This document shows positions 46,121-54,185 of a stretch of 64,000 nucleotides of DNA, in pieces. Position 1 is the stretch's first letter; every line of letters begins with the position of its first letter. Both the position numbers and the translations under genes were made by a program. The notes beneath the pieces were generated by a model. It saw nothing but the letters and a program-made list of their open reading frames with translations, ran no database searches and had not been told where the DNA came from. Source of the stretch: Bacillus sp. N1-1 (GTDB taxonomy: Bacteria > Bacillota > Bacilli > Bacillales > Guptibacillaceae); NCBI RefSeq assembly GCF_009818105.1, contig NZ_CP046564.1:806001-870000 (forward strand). Direction: 5' to 3'.

Positions 46121-46153
46121 GAAAACGCTTATTTTGTAAGCGTTTTCTTTTTT
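46121..46153 (+). terminator. Terminator of acoR, containing a cre box
   Basis: A perfect 11-bp stem GAAAACGCTTA / TAAGCGTTTTC with loop TTTTG and six T. The second arm holds a full cre match, and the T run touches the -24 promoter element. Confidence 0.85.
46135..46148 (+). promoter_or_regulatory. CcpA cre site upstream of acoA
   Basis: TGTAAGCGTTTTCT fits the consensus TGWAARCGYTWNCW at every position. It lies 4 bp before the -24 element of the acoA promoter, where CcpA could block access or looping under glucose. Confidence 0.75.
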
Positions 46154-46168
46154 GGTATGGAACTTGCA
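46152..46168 (+). promoter_or_regulatory. Sigma-54 (-24/-12) promoter of acoABC
   Basis: TTGGTATGGAACTTGCA has the invariant GG (46154-46155) and GC (46166-46167) at the required spacing. It lies 50 bp before acoA, behind acoR. Confidence 0.85.
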
Positions 46169-46217
46169 TTAAAGAGTAGTGAAAACAATTCTGTGGAATA
46201 AAGGGAGGAATGGCAAC

Positions 46218-47228
46218 GTGTCTACATTAAAAACGTCGAAGCCGACATTCTCAAAGGAAAAAGCAGCGTGGATGTTCGAGAAAATGAGTGAAATTCGTCA
46301 TTTCGAAAACAAAGTACATGAAGTGTTTAGCACCGGTGTTCTCCCGGGATTTGTTCATCTCTATGCTGGAGAAGAAGCAGTAGCTGTTGGGGTGTGTGCC
46401 CATCTGGATGAACAGGATAGTATCACAAGTACGCATCGAGGACACGGTCATTGTATTGCAAAGGGTTGTGATCTTAATGGCATGATGGCTGAAATATACG
46501 GCAAAGCAACTGGTTTATGTAATGGGAAAGGAGGATCAATGCACATAGCTGATGTTGAGAAAGGTATGCTTGGTGCAAATGGAATTGTAGGTGGAGGTTT
46601 TCCACTTGCAACAGGCGCAGCCCTGACGGCAAAAGTAAAGAAAAATAAAGCAGTAGCCGTTTGTTTCTTTGGAGATGGTGCCAATAATCACGGAACATTC
46701 CATGAAGGAATTAATCTCGCTGCGATTTGGAAACTTCCTGTCATTTTTATTGCAGAAAACAATGGATATGCTGAGGCTACTCCATTTGAATATGCATCGA
46801 GCTGTACAACAATTGCAGATCGAGCGGCTGGGTATAATATCCCCGGGGAAATTGTAGACGGCAAAGACATTCTAGCCGTATATAAGGCAGCTGAACGAGC
46901 GGTAGAACGAGCAAGAAACGGAGAAGGTCCAACGCTAATTGAATGTAGAACTTATCGGAACTATGGTCACTTTGAAGGTGATGCCCAGACTTATAAGGGC
47001 GCTGAAAAGACACAGCATCTTGAAGCGCTTGATGCGATTAAATTGTTTAGAGATCACCTCGTTACCGAAAAGTTGTTAGCAGATGATGAACTTAATGAGA
47101 TCGATAGCAAGGTCGTTGAGGCAGTGAAAAAAGCGGTGGAATTTGCAGAAAAAAGTCCGGATCCTGCACCTGAAGAATTATTGACTGATGTCTATGTGTC
47201 TTACAATTCCGATGGAGGTGAAGTGTAA
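46218..47228 (+). CDS. acoA: Acetoin dehydrogenase E1 alpha subunit
   Basis: A 336-residue thiamine-diphosphate-dependent E1 alpha. The TPP motif GDGANNHGTFHEGINLAAIWKLP, in pieces, is clear, with the preceding STHRGHGHCIAKG and NGKGGSMH stretches. With AcoB it cleaves acetoin to acetaldehyde and a bound hydroxyethyl group that passes to AcoC. The start is GTG at 46218, 9 nt after AAGGGAGG; the ATG at 46210 is out of frame. It overlaps acoB by one base. Confidence 0.94.
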   Translation: MSTLKTSKPTFSKEKAAWMFEKMSEIRHFENKVHEVFSTGVLPGFVHLYAGEEAVAVGVCAHLDEQDSITSTHRGHGHCIAKGCDLNGMMAEIYGKATGLCNGKGGSMHIADVEKGMLGANGIVGGGFPLATGAALTAKVKKNKAVAVCFFGDGANNHGTFHEGINLAAIWKLPVIFIAENNGYAEATPFEYASSCTTIADRAAGYNIPGEIVDGKDILAVYKAAERAVERARNGEGPTLIECRTYRNYGHFEGDAQTYKGAEKTQHLEALDAIKLFRDHLVTEKLLADDELNEIDSKVVEAVKKAVEFAEKSPDPAPEELLTDVYVSYNSDGGEV

Positions 47229-48259
47229 TGGCAAGAGTTATTACGTTTGCTGATGCAGTGAATGAAGCTATTCGCCTTGCGATGAGAGAGAATGAGAATG
47301 TGATTCTTATGGGGGAAGATGTTGCTGGAGGAGCAAAGGTAGATCATCTACAGGATGAGGAAGCCTGGGGCGGTGTTATGGGTGTTACGAAAGGGCTTGT
47401 GCAAGAGTTTGGAAGGGAAAGAATTCTGGATACCCCAATTGCAGAGGCAGGCTACATAGGTGCTTCTGTTACAGCTGCTGCAACTGGGCTCCGTCCGATA
47501 GCAGAACTCATGTTTAACGATTTTATTGGAAGCTGCCTTGATGAAGTGATGAATCAAGGAGCAAAACTACGATACATGTTTGGTGGAAAAGCGAGAGTCC
47601 CACTTACCATTCGAACGATGCATGGAGCTGGATTTCGAGCGGCTGCCCAGCATTCCCAGAGCCTTTATGGCCTATTTACATCTATTCCTGGAGTGAAAGT
47701 AGTCGTACCATCAACTCCAGCGGACTGCAAAGGACTTTTATTGCAATCGATTTTACATGATGATGATCCAGTGGTTTTCTTTGAAGACAAAACGTTGTAC
47801 ACGATGAAGGGTAATGTTCCAGAAGGGATTTATACGATTCCATTCGGAAAGGCAGATGTAAAACGAAAAGGCTCAGATCTTACAATCGTTGCGATTGGAA
47901 AGATGGTTCATACAGCACTAAAAGCAGCGGATCAGCTCTCGAAAAAAGGAATTGAGACAGAAGTTATTGATCCTCGGACTCTATCGCCGCTTGATGAAGA
48001 CACGATCTTAAGCTCCGTCGAAAAGACTGGAAGGCTGATTATAGTCGATGAAGCCAATCCTCGATGTAGTGCAGCAACCGATCTTTCCGCCCTCGTGGCA
48101 GATAAAGGGTTTGATTATTTAGATGCACCAATCAAAATGGTTACAGCTCCACATACACCCGTTCCTTTTTCACCTGCCCTAGAAGATCTATATCTCCCTA
48201 CTCCTGAGAAAGTTATTGAAAAAGCGATGGAGCTTCTTGGAGAAGAAATAAATGTATAA
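47228..48259 (+). CDS. acoB: Acetoin dehydrogenase E1 beta subunit
   Basis: A 343-residue E1 beta of the pyruvate/acetoin dehydrogenase type. Typical stretches are ENVILMGEDVAGGAKV, ERILDTPIAEAGYIGA and VVVPSTPADCKGLL, with a C-terminal transketolase domain ending PHTPVPFSPALEDLYLPTPE. The ATG overlaps the acoA stop (TAATG), giving tight translational coupling. Confidence 0.94.
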   Translation: MARVITFADAVNEAIRLAMRENENVILMGEDVAGGAKVDHLQDEEAWGGVMGVTKGLVQEFGRERILDTPIAEAGYIGASVTAAATGLRPIAELMFNDFIGSCLDEVMNQGAKLRYMFGGKARVPLTIRTMHGAGFRAAAQHSQSLYGLFTSIPGVKVVVPSTPADCKGLLLQSILHDDDPVVFFEDKTLYTMKGNVPEGIYTIPFGKADVKRKGSDLTIVAIGKMVHTALKAADQLSKKGIETEVIDPRTLSPLDEDTILSSVEKTGRLIIVDEANPRCSAATDLSALVADKGFDYLDAPIKMVTAPHTPVPFSPALEDLYLPTPEKVIEKAMELLGEEINV

Positions 48260-48291
48260 GCAATGAATGAAATAAGAAGGGAGATGTGTGA

Positions 48292-49500
48292 ATGTCACTC
48301 GAACTTATCATGCCAAAGCTTGGGATGAGTATGGAGGAAGGAACACTTGTGGAGTGGTTAAAAGAAAAGGGTGCTCCTGTAAAAAAAGGAGAGACGATAG
48401 CAGTAATTAGTTCAGATAAAATTGAGAAAGACATTGAATCACCAGGAGATGGTTTCTTAATCGAAACGACGGCTGATATCAATGATGTCGTACCGGTCGG
48501 ACAGCCGATCGGCTATATTGGAGAAGAAAGTGAGCAGGTTATACAGGGGAAGAGTGATTCGATCGAAGCAAGGGCGGAAACAGCGTCTGCAGTTGAAGTG
48601 CTTGAAAAACCTGAAGAGATTGCCTCTAAGAAAAGAAGTAAGATTCGTATTTCCCCAGCCGCGAAAAAGCTAGCAAGTAAAGAGAGCATTAACGTAGATG
48701 ATTTAACTGGGACTGGGCCAAATGGCCGGGTCACACGAGTAGATGTGGAAAAAGCGATGCAAATGAGGGAATCGGCGCCTTCAGAAAAAAGAGATAGAGA
48801 AAATTCTCCTGAAAAAGTTTCAAAACCGGTGAAAATGACTGGGATGAGAAAGGTCATTGCAGAGCGAATGTACAACAGTCTTCAAAACTCAGCTCAGCTA
48901 ACCATCACAATGAAAGCAGACGTAACGAGTTTGATGGAGGTTCGAAAGCAGTCAAAACGTGACTTAAAAGAGGGTAACAGTTTAACGGTTACGGATTTCA
49001 TTGCAAAAGCAACCATTATAGCTCTGCAAGACCATCCACAAATGAATAGTTCTTTAGGAGAAGGCGAAATTCTACTGCATGAGGATATTCATCTAGGACT
49101 GGCAGTTGCTCTAGAAAAAGGGTTAATGGTCCCTGTCGTTCGAAGGGCGAATACATTGACACTTGGTGAGCTTTCTAACAAGATTAAGCAGGCTGGTAAG
49201 CATGCGAGAGACGGAGTACTCGATCGTGAGCAATTAACTGGTTCGACCTTTACGATTACCAGCCTTGGAAACTATGGCATAGAATTTTTTACACCAATAT
49301 TGAATCCACCTGAAACAGGTATTCTTGGCATTGGAACCGCGGAAGAAGTAGCGGTTTTTGAAGGAGACAATGTAGTAAAGCGAATAATACTACCTTTAAG
49401 TCTCACGTTTGATCATCGGGTGATCGATGGGGCGCCAGCGGCTACTTTTCTTAACGATGTGAAGAGCTATCTTGAAGCACCATTGCGACTATTAATCTAA
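48292..49500 (+). CDS. acoC: Acetoin dehydrogenase E2 (dihydrolipoamide acetyltransferase)
   Basis: A 402-residue E2 with one lipoyl domain (lipoyl Lys43 in SSDKIEKDIESP), a flexible linker, a subunit-binding domain (ISPAAKKLASKESINVDDLTG and GRVTRVDVEKAM) and the catalytic acyltransferase domain with the C-terminal HRVIDGAPA (His and Asp of HxxxDG). It forms acetyl-CoA from the acetyl group. The usual next gene, acoL for E3, is missing; E3 must come from another complex. The ATG is 9 nt after AAGGGAG. Confidence 0.94.
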   Translation: MSLELIMPKLGMSMEEGTLVEWLKEKGAPVKKGETIAVISSDKIEKDIESPGDGFLIETTADINDVVPVGQPIGYIGEESEQVIQGKSDSIEARAETASAVEVLEKPEEIASKKRSKIRISPAAKKLASKESINVDDLTGTGPNGRVTRVDVEKAMQMRESAPSEKRDRENSPEKVSKPVKMTGMRKVIAERMYNSLQNSAQLTITMKADVTSLMEVRKQSKRDLKEGNSLTVTDFIAKATIIALQDHPQMNSSLGEGEILLHEDIHLGLAVALEKGLMVPVVRRANTLTLGELSNKIKQAGKHARDGVLDREQLTGSTFTITSLGNYGIEFFTPILNPPETGILGIGTAEEVAVFEGDNVVKRIILPLSLTFDHRVIDGAPAATFLNDVKSYLEAPLRLLI

Positions 49501-49507
49501 GGACGTA

Positions 49508-49536
49508 TTGACAGAAAATTCAATATCATTTAAACT
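49508..49536 (+). promoter_or_regulatory. Sigma-A promoter of glaH-lhgO
   Basis: A perfect -35 TTGACA (49508-49513), 17-bp spacer and -10 TAAACT (49531-49536, 4 of 6). It begins 8 nt after the acoC stop, so glaH has its own transcription start near 49543. Confidence 0.68.
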
Positions 49537-49542
49537 AGAACT

Positions 49543-49768
49543 ATCAGCTCATGCGACCCTTTAGAAAGGTATCCCTTTCATAATCAGGTCAGTAGGGCAA
49601 TTAATGAATGATGACAATCACAATAACTGATAAAACTGTTGAAGCTCAAACAGGAGTTAGCACGCAGTTTAAAGCCAGTATATTTTTTCCGGAAGACGGG
49701 AGAAGTGTGCTGGCTTTTTGTTTTGATTTTCTTATCATTCTAAAAACAATGAAAAGGAGAGATCAAGA
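49543..49768 (+). promoter_or_regulatory. Long structured leader before glaH: candidate attenuator or riboswitch
   Basis: About 225 nt lie between the predicted start of transcription and the glaH ATG. Stems visible: GACC / GGTC (49555-49558 and 49587-49590) enclosing GAAAGG-tatC-CCTTTC, then AGCTC / GAGTT (49643-49657), then a complete terminator. AGCAC (49659-49663) can pair with GTGCT (49707-49711), which would break the terminator stem. I do not recognise a known riboswitch class. Function is inference. Confidence 0.5.
49671..49730 (+). terminator. Intrinsic terminator inside the glaH leader
   Basis: The arms 49671-49691 and 49697-49717 pair over 21 bp (AAAGCCAG / CTGGCTTT outer, CCG / CGG inner, with several G-U pairs between), loop GAAGA, followed by a T-rich tract. 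It sits 50 nt before the glaH Shine-Dalgarno and would stop transcription of glaH-lhgO unless disrupted. Confidence 0.7.
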
Positions 49769-50710
49769 ATGTGTGCAATGGAGCTTTCAAGCGTCAACCA
49801 AAATGAGAGAAGTGTAAAAAAAGGCAAGGGGTATGAGATTAAACCGAGTGCTGATCATGATCGACTTTATGTAGTGGAGCTGGAACAAGAGGTAATCAGT
49901 CGTTTTTTTGAAGAAGTTCGTGAGATTAGTAGTCAGCAGTTGGAGTATATCCCTTACATGCGATTTATTTTGACAGAGAAGCTATCACGTCTTCTGGATG
50001 AGAACTTTCAAAAATCTGTTCGGGCGATTCTCCATGACCGAAATACTGGCGGGTTTACCGTTGGGGTTAACAAGCAAACGACTGATCCTGAGGATTATGT
50101 GAAGTTTTCAACTGCTTTCTCCCACCTCATTGGGATTCCAAATTTCGATGCAATGTCGGGAAACTACTATGCTCGTTTCTCTGTCAAACATACAGATACT
50201 AGTGATTCTTACCTTCGTCAGGCGTATCGCCTTTTTACACTCCATACGGATGGAACCTATGTGGATGAAGCGACAGACTGGTTGTTGATGATGAAATTTG
50301 ATGAGCAAAATGCGGTTGGTGGTCGTTCGCGACTGCTGCATCTTGATGATTGGGAAGAGCTTGAACGGTTCTATCAGCACCCGATGGCATCACAGCGATT
50401 GATCTATAAGGCACCACCAAGCAAAAATGTCGTGAAGGAAGTGTTCCGGACAACGTTCTATGAACAAAACAATGAACCTTGTATTTGTTTTATCGATCAA
50501 TTCGTTCACCCAGAAAACATTGAGCAGGCAACTTATTTACAGGAACTCTCAAGTTCGATGGAGAATTCGTCTGCAACAAAAGGACTTGAGCTTCCTGCAG
50601 GAGAATTGATTATGTTGAATAACCGATTCTGGCTTCACGGAAGAGAAGCCTTTGAAGAAAATACTGGACTTCACAGAGAGCTTTTACGCCAGCGTGGTCG
50701 ATTTGCTTGA
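49769..50710 (+). CDS. glaH: Glutarate 2-hydroxylase GlaH (CsiD)
   Basis: A 313-residue Fe(II)/2-oxoglutarate dioxygenase very similar to E. coli CsiD/GlaH. It hydroxylates glutarate to L-2-hydroxyglutarate with succinate as co-product. Iron ligands are His159 and Asp161 (LHTDGTYV) and His290 (NNRFWLHGRE); LLRQRG near the end matches the 2-oxoglutarate-binding Arg region. SHLIGIPNFDAMSGNYYARF and SDSYLRQAYR are diagnostic. The ATG follows AAAAGGAG. The next gene, lhgO, is 20 nt away. Glutarate arises from lysine breakdown, but gabT/gabD-like genes are not nearby. Confidence 0.94.
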   Translation: MCAMELSSVNQNERSVKKGKGYEIKPSADHDRLYVVELEQEVISRFFEEVREISSQQLEYIPYMRFILTEKLSRLLDENFQKSVRAILHDRNTGGFTVGVNKQTTDPEDYVKFSTAFSHLIGIPNFDAMSGNYYARFSVKHTDTSDSYLRQAYRLFTLHTDGTYVDEATDWLLMMKFDEQNAVGGRSRLLHLDDWEELERFYQHPMASQRLIYKAPPSKNVVKEVFRTTFYEQNNEPCICFIDQFVHPENIEQATYLQELSSSMENSSATKGLELPAGELIMLNNRFWLHGREAFEENTGLHRELLRQRGRFA

Positions 50711-50730
50711 GTTGAATTGGAGGAAACAGA

Positions 50731-51942
50731 ATGTATGATTATCTCGTGATTGGGGGCGGAATCGTTGGTCTATCAACAGCGCTTTCGATTCGAAAACGGT
50801 ACCCAAACGCAGCACTCGCAGTAGTTGAAAAAGAAAAGGAATGGGCTAGTCACCAAACAGGTAGAAATAGTGGTGTGATTCATTCAGGAATCTACTATAA
50901 GCCTGGGAGCTTAAAAGCGACATTAGCAAAGCGGGGCAGTGAGTCGATGGTTCGCTTTTGTCAGCAGAATGACATTGCACATGATGTATGTGGAAAGGTC
51001 ATCGTAGCTGTAGATGAAACGGAAAAAGGTAATCTAAATCAGTTGTATGAACGTGGATTGAAAAACGACCTTGGCGTACAAAAACTCACAAAGGAAGAGC
51101 TTAAAGAGATAGAACCTCATGTGAATGGGGTAGGTGGAATTCGGGTGCCGTCTACTGGCATCGTGAATTATAAGGAAGTGACTGAGAAACTAGCGGAAAT
51201 TCTATCGAATCAGGAAGTTGACTTGTTTCCGGGGACCAGAGTGACAAATATTGAAGAAAGTCATGACGAAGCAGTAGTCGATACGTCTAAAGGAACCTTT
51301 AAAGCAAAATATATTATTAATTGCGCTGGACTTCAAAGTGACCGCATTGCCAGGCTCGCGGACATTTATACGGATTTAAAAATCGTTCCATTTAGAGGTG
51401 AGTATTTTGAATTAAAGAAAGAGAAAAGTCACCTAGTCAAAAACTTGATTTATCCTGTACCAAATCCAGATTTTCCGTTTCTTGGTGTTCATCTCACCCG
51501 TATGATGGATGGAACGATTCATGCTGGACCGAATGCGGTACTTAGCTTGAAACGAGAGGGCTATCGTAAATTTTCGTTCAATCCAAAAGATGCACTCGAT
51601 GTTTTGGCATTTGAAGGATTTTGGAAAATGGCGGGAAGTAATATGAAAGAGGGTCTAAAGGAGATGGGACGTTCGTTTCACAGAAAGTCATTTGTGAAAA
51701 GTCTTCAGAGACTTGTTCCAGAGATTCGAGAGGAAGACGTCGTACCAACTCATTCAGGAGTGAGAGCTCAAGCGTTACTAAAGAATGGTCAGCTTGTAGA
51801 TGATTTCTTTATCATTCCGGGCAAAAGATCCATTCATGTTTGCAACGCACCGTCTCCTGCTGCTACGGCATCGTTAGAGATTGGGGACGTGATTGCAGGG
51901 AAAGTACCATCGCCTACTAGAAAGATGATTCGATTATCGTGA
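50731..51942 (+). CDS. lhgO: L-2-hydroxyglutarate oxidase/dehydrogenase
   Basis: A 403-residue FAD-dependent oxidoreductase of the DAO family that oxidises L-2-hydroxyglutarate to 2-oxoglutarate and passes electrons to quinone (LhgO/YgaF type). The FAD motif VIGGGIVGLSTALSI and the SHQTGRNSGVIHSGIYY stretch are diagnostic; HSGVRAQAL lies near the C-terminus. It consumes the product of GlaH. The ATG follows TTGGAGGAAACAGA. A hairpin with T-rich tail follows. Confidence 0.93.
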   Translation: MYDYLVIGGGIVGLSTALSIRKRYPNAALAVVEKEKEWASHQTGRNSGVIHSGIYYKPGSLKATLAKRGSESMVRFCQQNDIAHDVCGKVIVAVDETEKGNLNQLYERGLKNDLGVQKLTKEELKEIEPHVNGVGGIRVPSTGIVNYKEVTEKLAEILSNQEVDLFPGTRVTNIEESHDEAVVDTSKGTFKAKYIINCAGLQSDRIARLADIYTDLKIVPFRGEYFELKKEKSHLVKNLIYPVPNPDFPFLGVHLTRMMDGTIHAGPNAVLSLKREGYRKFSFNPKDALDVLAFEGFWKMAGSNMKEGLKEMGRSFHRKSFVKSLQRLVPEIREEDVVPTHSGVRAQALLKNGQLVDDFFIIPGKRSIHVCNAPSPAATASLEIGDVIAGKVPSPTRKMIRLS

Positions 51943-51950
51943 ACGAAATG

Positions 51951-51980
51951 CCATCGAGGAAACTCGGTGGTTTATTTTAT
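51951..51980 (+). terminator. Terminator after lhgO
   Basis: Stem CCATCGAG / CTCGGTGG with loop GAAA, then TTTATTTTAT. Confidence 0.75.
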
Positions 51981-52040
51981 GTAAGAGGGAAAAGGAGGCT
52001 ACTGCTAGAAGAATAGTTCTAGAAGTGGAGGGTTTGAAGA

Positions 52041-52805
52041 ATGTTAGTAACTAAAAAGTACTGGATTCCTGTTTTTAACGAAGAGAGAACGATTAGAATT
52101 TATGTGCCAGATACATATGAACAAACTAGTAAATCTTATCCTGTTCTTTATATGCATGATGGACAGAATGTGTTTGAAGATAAGGACGCAGTAGGCGGAA
52201 GGTCGTTGCGTTTAAAGGACTACCTCGTGGAGAATAATGCTCAGGTTATTGTTGTTGCGATTGATTCGGGCGCTAATCGGATGGAGGAATATCGACTATG
52301 GCCCCCGGGAGAGCTGAGTGAAGAACTTACGGGAAAAACTGATTCTAAGGAAGCAAAGGGGAGGGATTATCTTGATTTTATCGTGAGGGATTTAGTACCG
52401 TCGATTAATGCTACGTATCGCATACAGGCGGGATCGAATTATATGGCTGGTATTTCACTTGGCGGTTTGCTTACAGTCTATGCACTATGTTGCTATCCGA
52501 CTGTTTTTAATAGAGGAGCGGGAATGTCTTCCGCTTTTTTTCGTAATCAAGAGAAGTTAGAGCAGTTTATCTTAGAATCCGAACGTGTTGCATTTGACGG
52601 TCTTTATTTGGATTGCGGAGATAAGGAGTCAGGAGAAGAGCGGATCGATCGAGCGTTTATGAGATCGAATGAACGGATTTTTGGATTGTTAGAGGAAAGA
52701 GGGAGTAGTGTTGAATTTAAGGTAGTTAAAAATGGAAAGCATCACTATGAGTCATTTTCTCATAGAGTTGATGATGTCATGACTTTTTTGCTAGGGCGTA
52801 GATAA
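52041..52805 (+). CDS. Alpha/beta-hydrolase esterase (putative esterase family)
   Basis: A 254-residue esterase of the enterochelin esterase/esterase-D-like group. The nucleophile is Ser139 in AGISLGGLL; LYLDCGDKESGEER gives the Asp region and KNGKHHYESFSHR the catalytic His. PVLYMHDGQNVFED is a family marker. The ATG follows GGAGGG. There is no siderophore gene nearby, so the natural ester is unknown. Single-gene unit ending at a terminator shared with the next operon. Confidence 0.88.
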   Translation: MLVTKKYWIPVFNEERTIRIYVPDTYEQTSKSYPVLYMHDGQNVFEDKDAVGGRSLRLKDYLVENNAQVIVVAIDSGANRMEEYRLWPPGELSEELTGKTDSKEAKGRDYLDFIVRDLVPSINATYRIQAGSNYMAGISLGGLLTVYALCCYPTVFNRGAGMSSAFFRNQEKLEQFILESERVAFDGLYLDCGDKESGEERIDRAFMRSNERIFGLLEERGSSVEFKVVKNGKHHYESFSHRVDDVMTFLLGRR

Positions 52806-52894
52806 GAAAAGTATATTTTAGGGGGGAATCATTTCTTTAAATAGTTGAAACGTTTGTTGACTGTTTATTAAGGTTACAAGCATTAGTAACTTAA

Positions 52895-52921
52895 AAAGGA
52901 CCCTGGATGAGGTCCTTTCTT
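52895..52921. terminator. Bidirectional terminator
   Basis: Stem AAAGGACC / GGTCCTTT with loop CTGGATGA, between the esterase and the convergent sigma-factor operon. Confidence 0.82.
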
Positions 52922-52929
52922 GTGAGAAT

Positions 52930-53175
52930 TTACATGAATAATAGTAACCCTGCCGATATTCCAATGGTAAGACCAATCGGAGCTAATTGGATTTTCAGTA
53001 ACAAACCAGGTGTAATAGCATGAGGATCAAGTGGATTTTGAACGGGTGCACTCATAAAATCCGCTACTCGGTCTGATTTCTTCTTCTTCAAGGAAAGAGG
53101 GGGAACGTCAACGGTGTACTGATCAAGTTGTTCACGCAGTTCTTTCGGTAGCGAATGGTTATTGTGTGATTTCAT
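52930..53175 (-). CDS. Small membrane-anchored protein, likely anti-sigma partner
   Basis: An 81-residue protein with a basic, proline-containing N-terminal domain and one C-terminal hydrophobic segment (IQLAPIGLTIGISAGLLLFM). It overlaps the ECF sigma gene by 17 nt. This position is where YxlC-type anti-sigma factors sit in the B. subtilis sigY operon, so such a role is a reasonable inference, but the sequence itself is not diagnostic. Confidence 0.65.
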   Translation of the reverse strand: MKSHNNHSLPKELREQLDQYTVDVPPLSLKKKKSDRVADFMSAPVQNPLDPHAITPGLLLKIQLAPIGLTIGISAGLLLFM

Positions 53176-53695
53176 CGTAATGTCCCTCCAATAAATCTCT
53201 TAAACGTTTAATTGCTGTCGATAATCTTGACTTAACCGTTCCAAGCGGAATATCTAAAATGTTTGCGGTGTCTTCTTGGGTCATGTCGTGATAATAGATT
53301 AAGAGGATAACCGCTCGCTGCTTTTCAGGTAGCTGCTTAATCGCCCACTGAATCGTCATCTTCTCCACAGAATCGCTAAAAGAAGATTCCTCCTTTTTGA
53401 TCAGAAAAGGTAGCAGCGTTTGCCATTTTGCTCTTCGTTTTATTTTGTTAATCATCAGCTGATAACCAATTTTAAAAAGATACGTTTTTAGAGACGCCCG
53501 TGTGACATCATAGCGATCCTGGTACTTGTGAAATTTAACGAATGTATCCTGAACAAGATCGATACTGAGCTGCTCATCACGAGTATAGCGAAATAAGAAA
53601 CGGTAGAGTGAATCTTTGTGTGTAAGGTAAATGGTTTCGAACGTCATAGACAATGATTTCTCGAAAGGAATTGATTCGCGTTCGTTAAAATGCAT
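53159..53695 (-). CDS. ECF-type RNA polymerase sigma factor (SigY-like)
   Basis: A 178-residue sigma factor with region 2 (DSLYRFLFRYTRDEQLSIDLVQDTFVKFHK, in pieces) and region 4 (AVILLIYYHDMTQEDTANILDIPLGTVKSRLS). Length and layout fit SigY-like factors of Bacillus. The ATG at 53695 overlaps the end of the preceding membrane-protein gene by 11 nt but has no clear Shine-Dalgarno, so coupled translation is likely; an ATG at 53646 is an alternative. Its regulon is unknown. Confidence 0.86.
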   Translation of the reverse strand: MHFNERESIPFEKSLSMTFETIYLTHKDSLYRFLFRYTRDEQLSIDLVQDTFVKFHKYQDRYDVTRASLKTYLFKIGYQLMINKIKRRAKWQTLLPFLIKKEESSFSDSVEKMTIQWAIKQLPEKQRAVILLIYYHDMTQEDTANILDIPLGTVKSRLSTAIKRLRDLLEGHYDEITQ

Positions 53696-54050
53696 TAGGC
53701 CAGCGCTCTTTTATCCCTTTGTAAGTGTAAGCGAGTCGGAAAATAAACCAGAGAAATGTGAGAAGTGGAAAAACAAAGGTTTGATGCAGAAAGAACTGCA
53801 CAAATGGATTTTCAATGTTTTCTCCTTTAATAAGAAAAACAAATAAGCCTGTAATACATAAGAAAGAATACGCTGAGGAAGCAATCATGACATAATCCCA
53901 TCGCGACCAATAGAAATAGAGATTTGTCTTCTGAAAATCAATTCTTCCATTTGTTTTGTGAACATGTTTTTGAAGCGTTGCAATTAATACGGCAAAAATG
54001 GTTCCGAGAACTCCTGCCATGATTAATCCCATGATCCAACCGATTGCCAT
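53685..54050 (-). CDS. Membrane protein upstream of ECF sigma factor
   Basis: A 121-residue membrane protein with three hydrophobic segments (IGWIMGLIMAGVLGTIFAVL, YVMIASSAYSFLCITGLFVFL and FVFPLLTFLWFIFRLAYTY, the first given in part). The ATG at 54050 follows AAAGGTG; the ATG at 54068 has no binding site. It precedes and overlaps the sigma gene, so it may take part in sensing or holding the sigma factor. Unknown family. Confidence 0.65.
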   Translation of the reverse strand: MAIGWIMGLIMAGVLGTIFAVLIATLQKHVHKTNGRIDFQKTNLYFYWSRWDYVMIASSAYSFLCITGLFVFLIKGENIENPFVQFFLHQTFVFPLLTFLWFIFRLAYTYKGIKERWPNAF

Positions 54051-54185
54051 TTTTTTCACACCTTTCATTTCTATATTTTCACATATTTATACAATTATAG
54101 GATTAGAAAAGTTCATTTCCGTGATGAGGTTTTTTATATTGGATAAACTATAGGCTAAGTGAAAAACAAAGGCGGGTTTAAGAAA

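Noticed and set aside
49643..49717. Resemblance of the glaH leader (ACGCA, AAAGCC) to the c-di-GMP-I riboswitch core
   Set aside because: The order and spacing of the conserved elements do not fit the class; the GCAAAGCC and receptor parts are not present.
49608..49817. A 69-codon frame in the glaH leader that could be a leader peptide
   Set aside because: It has a weak ribosome binding site, runs through the terminator hairpin and into glaH in another frame, and has no run of regulatory codons.
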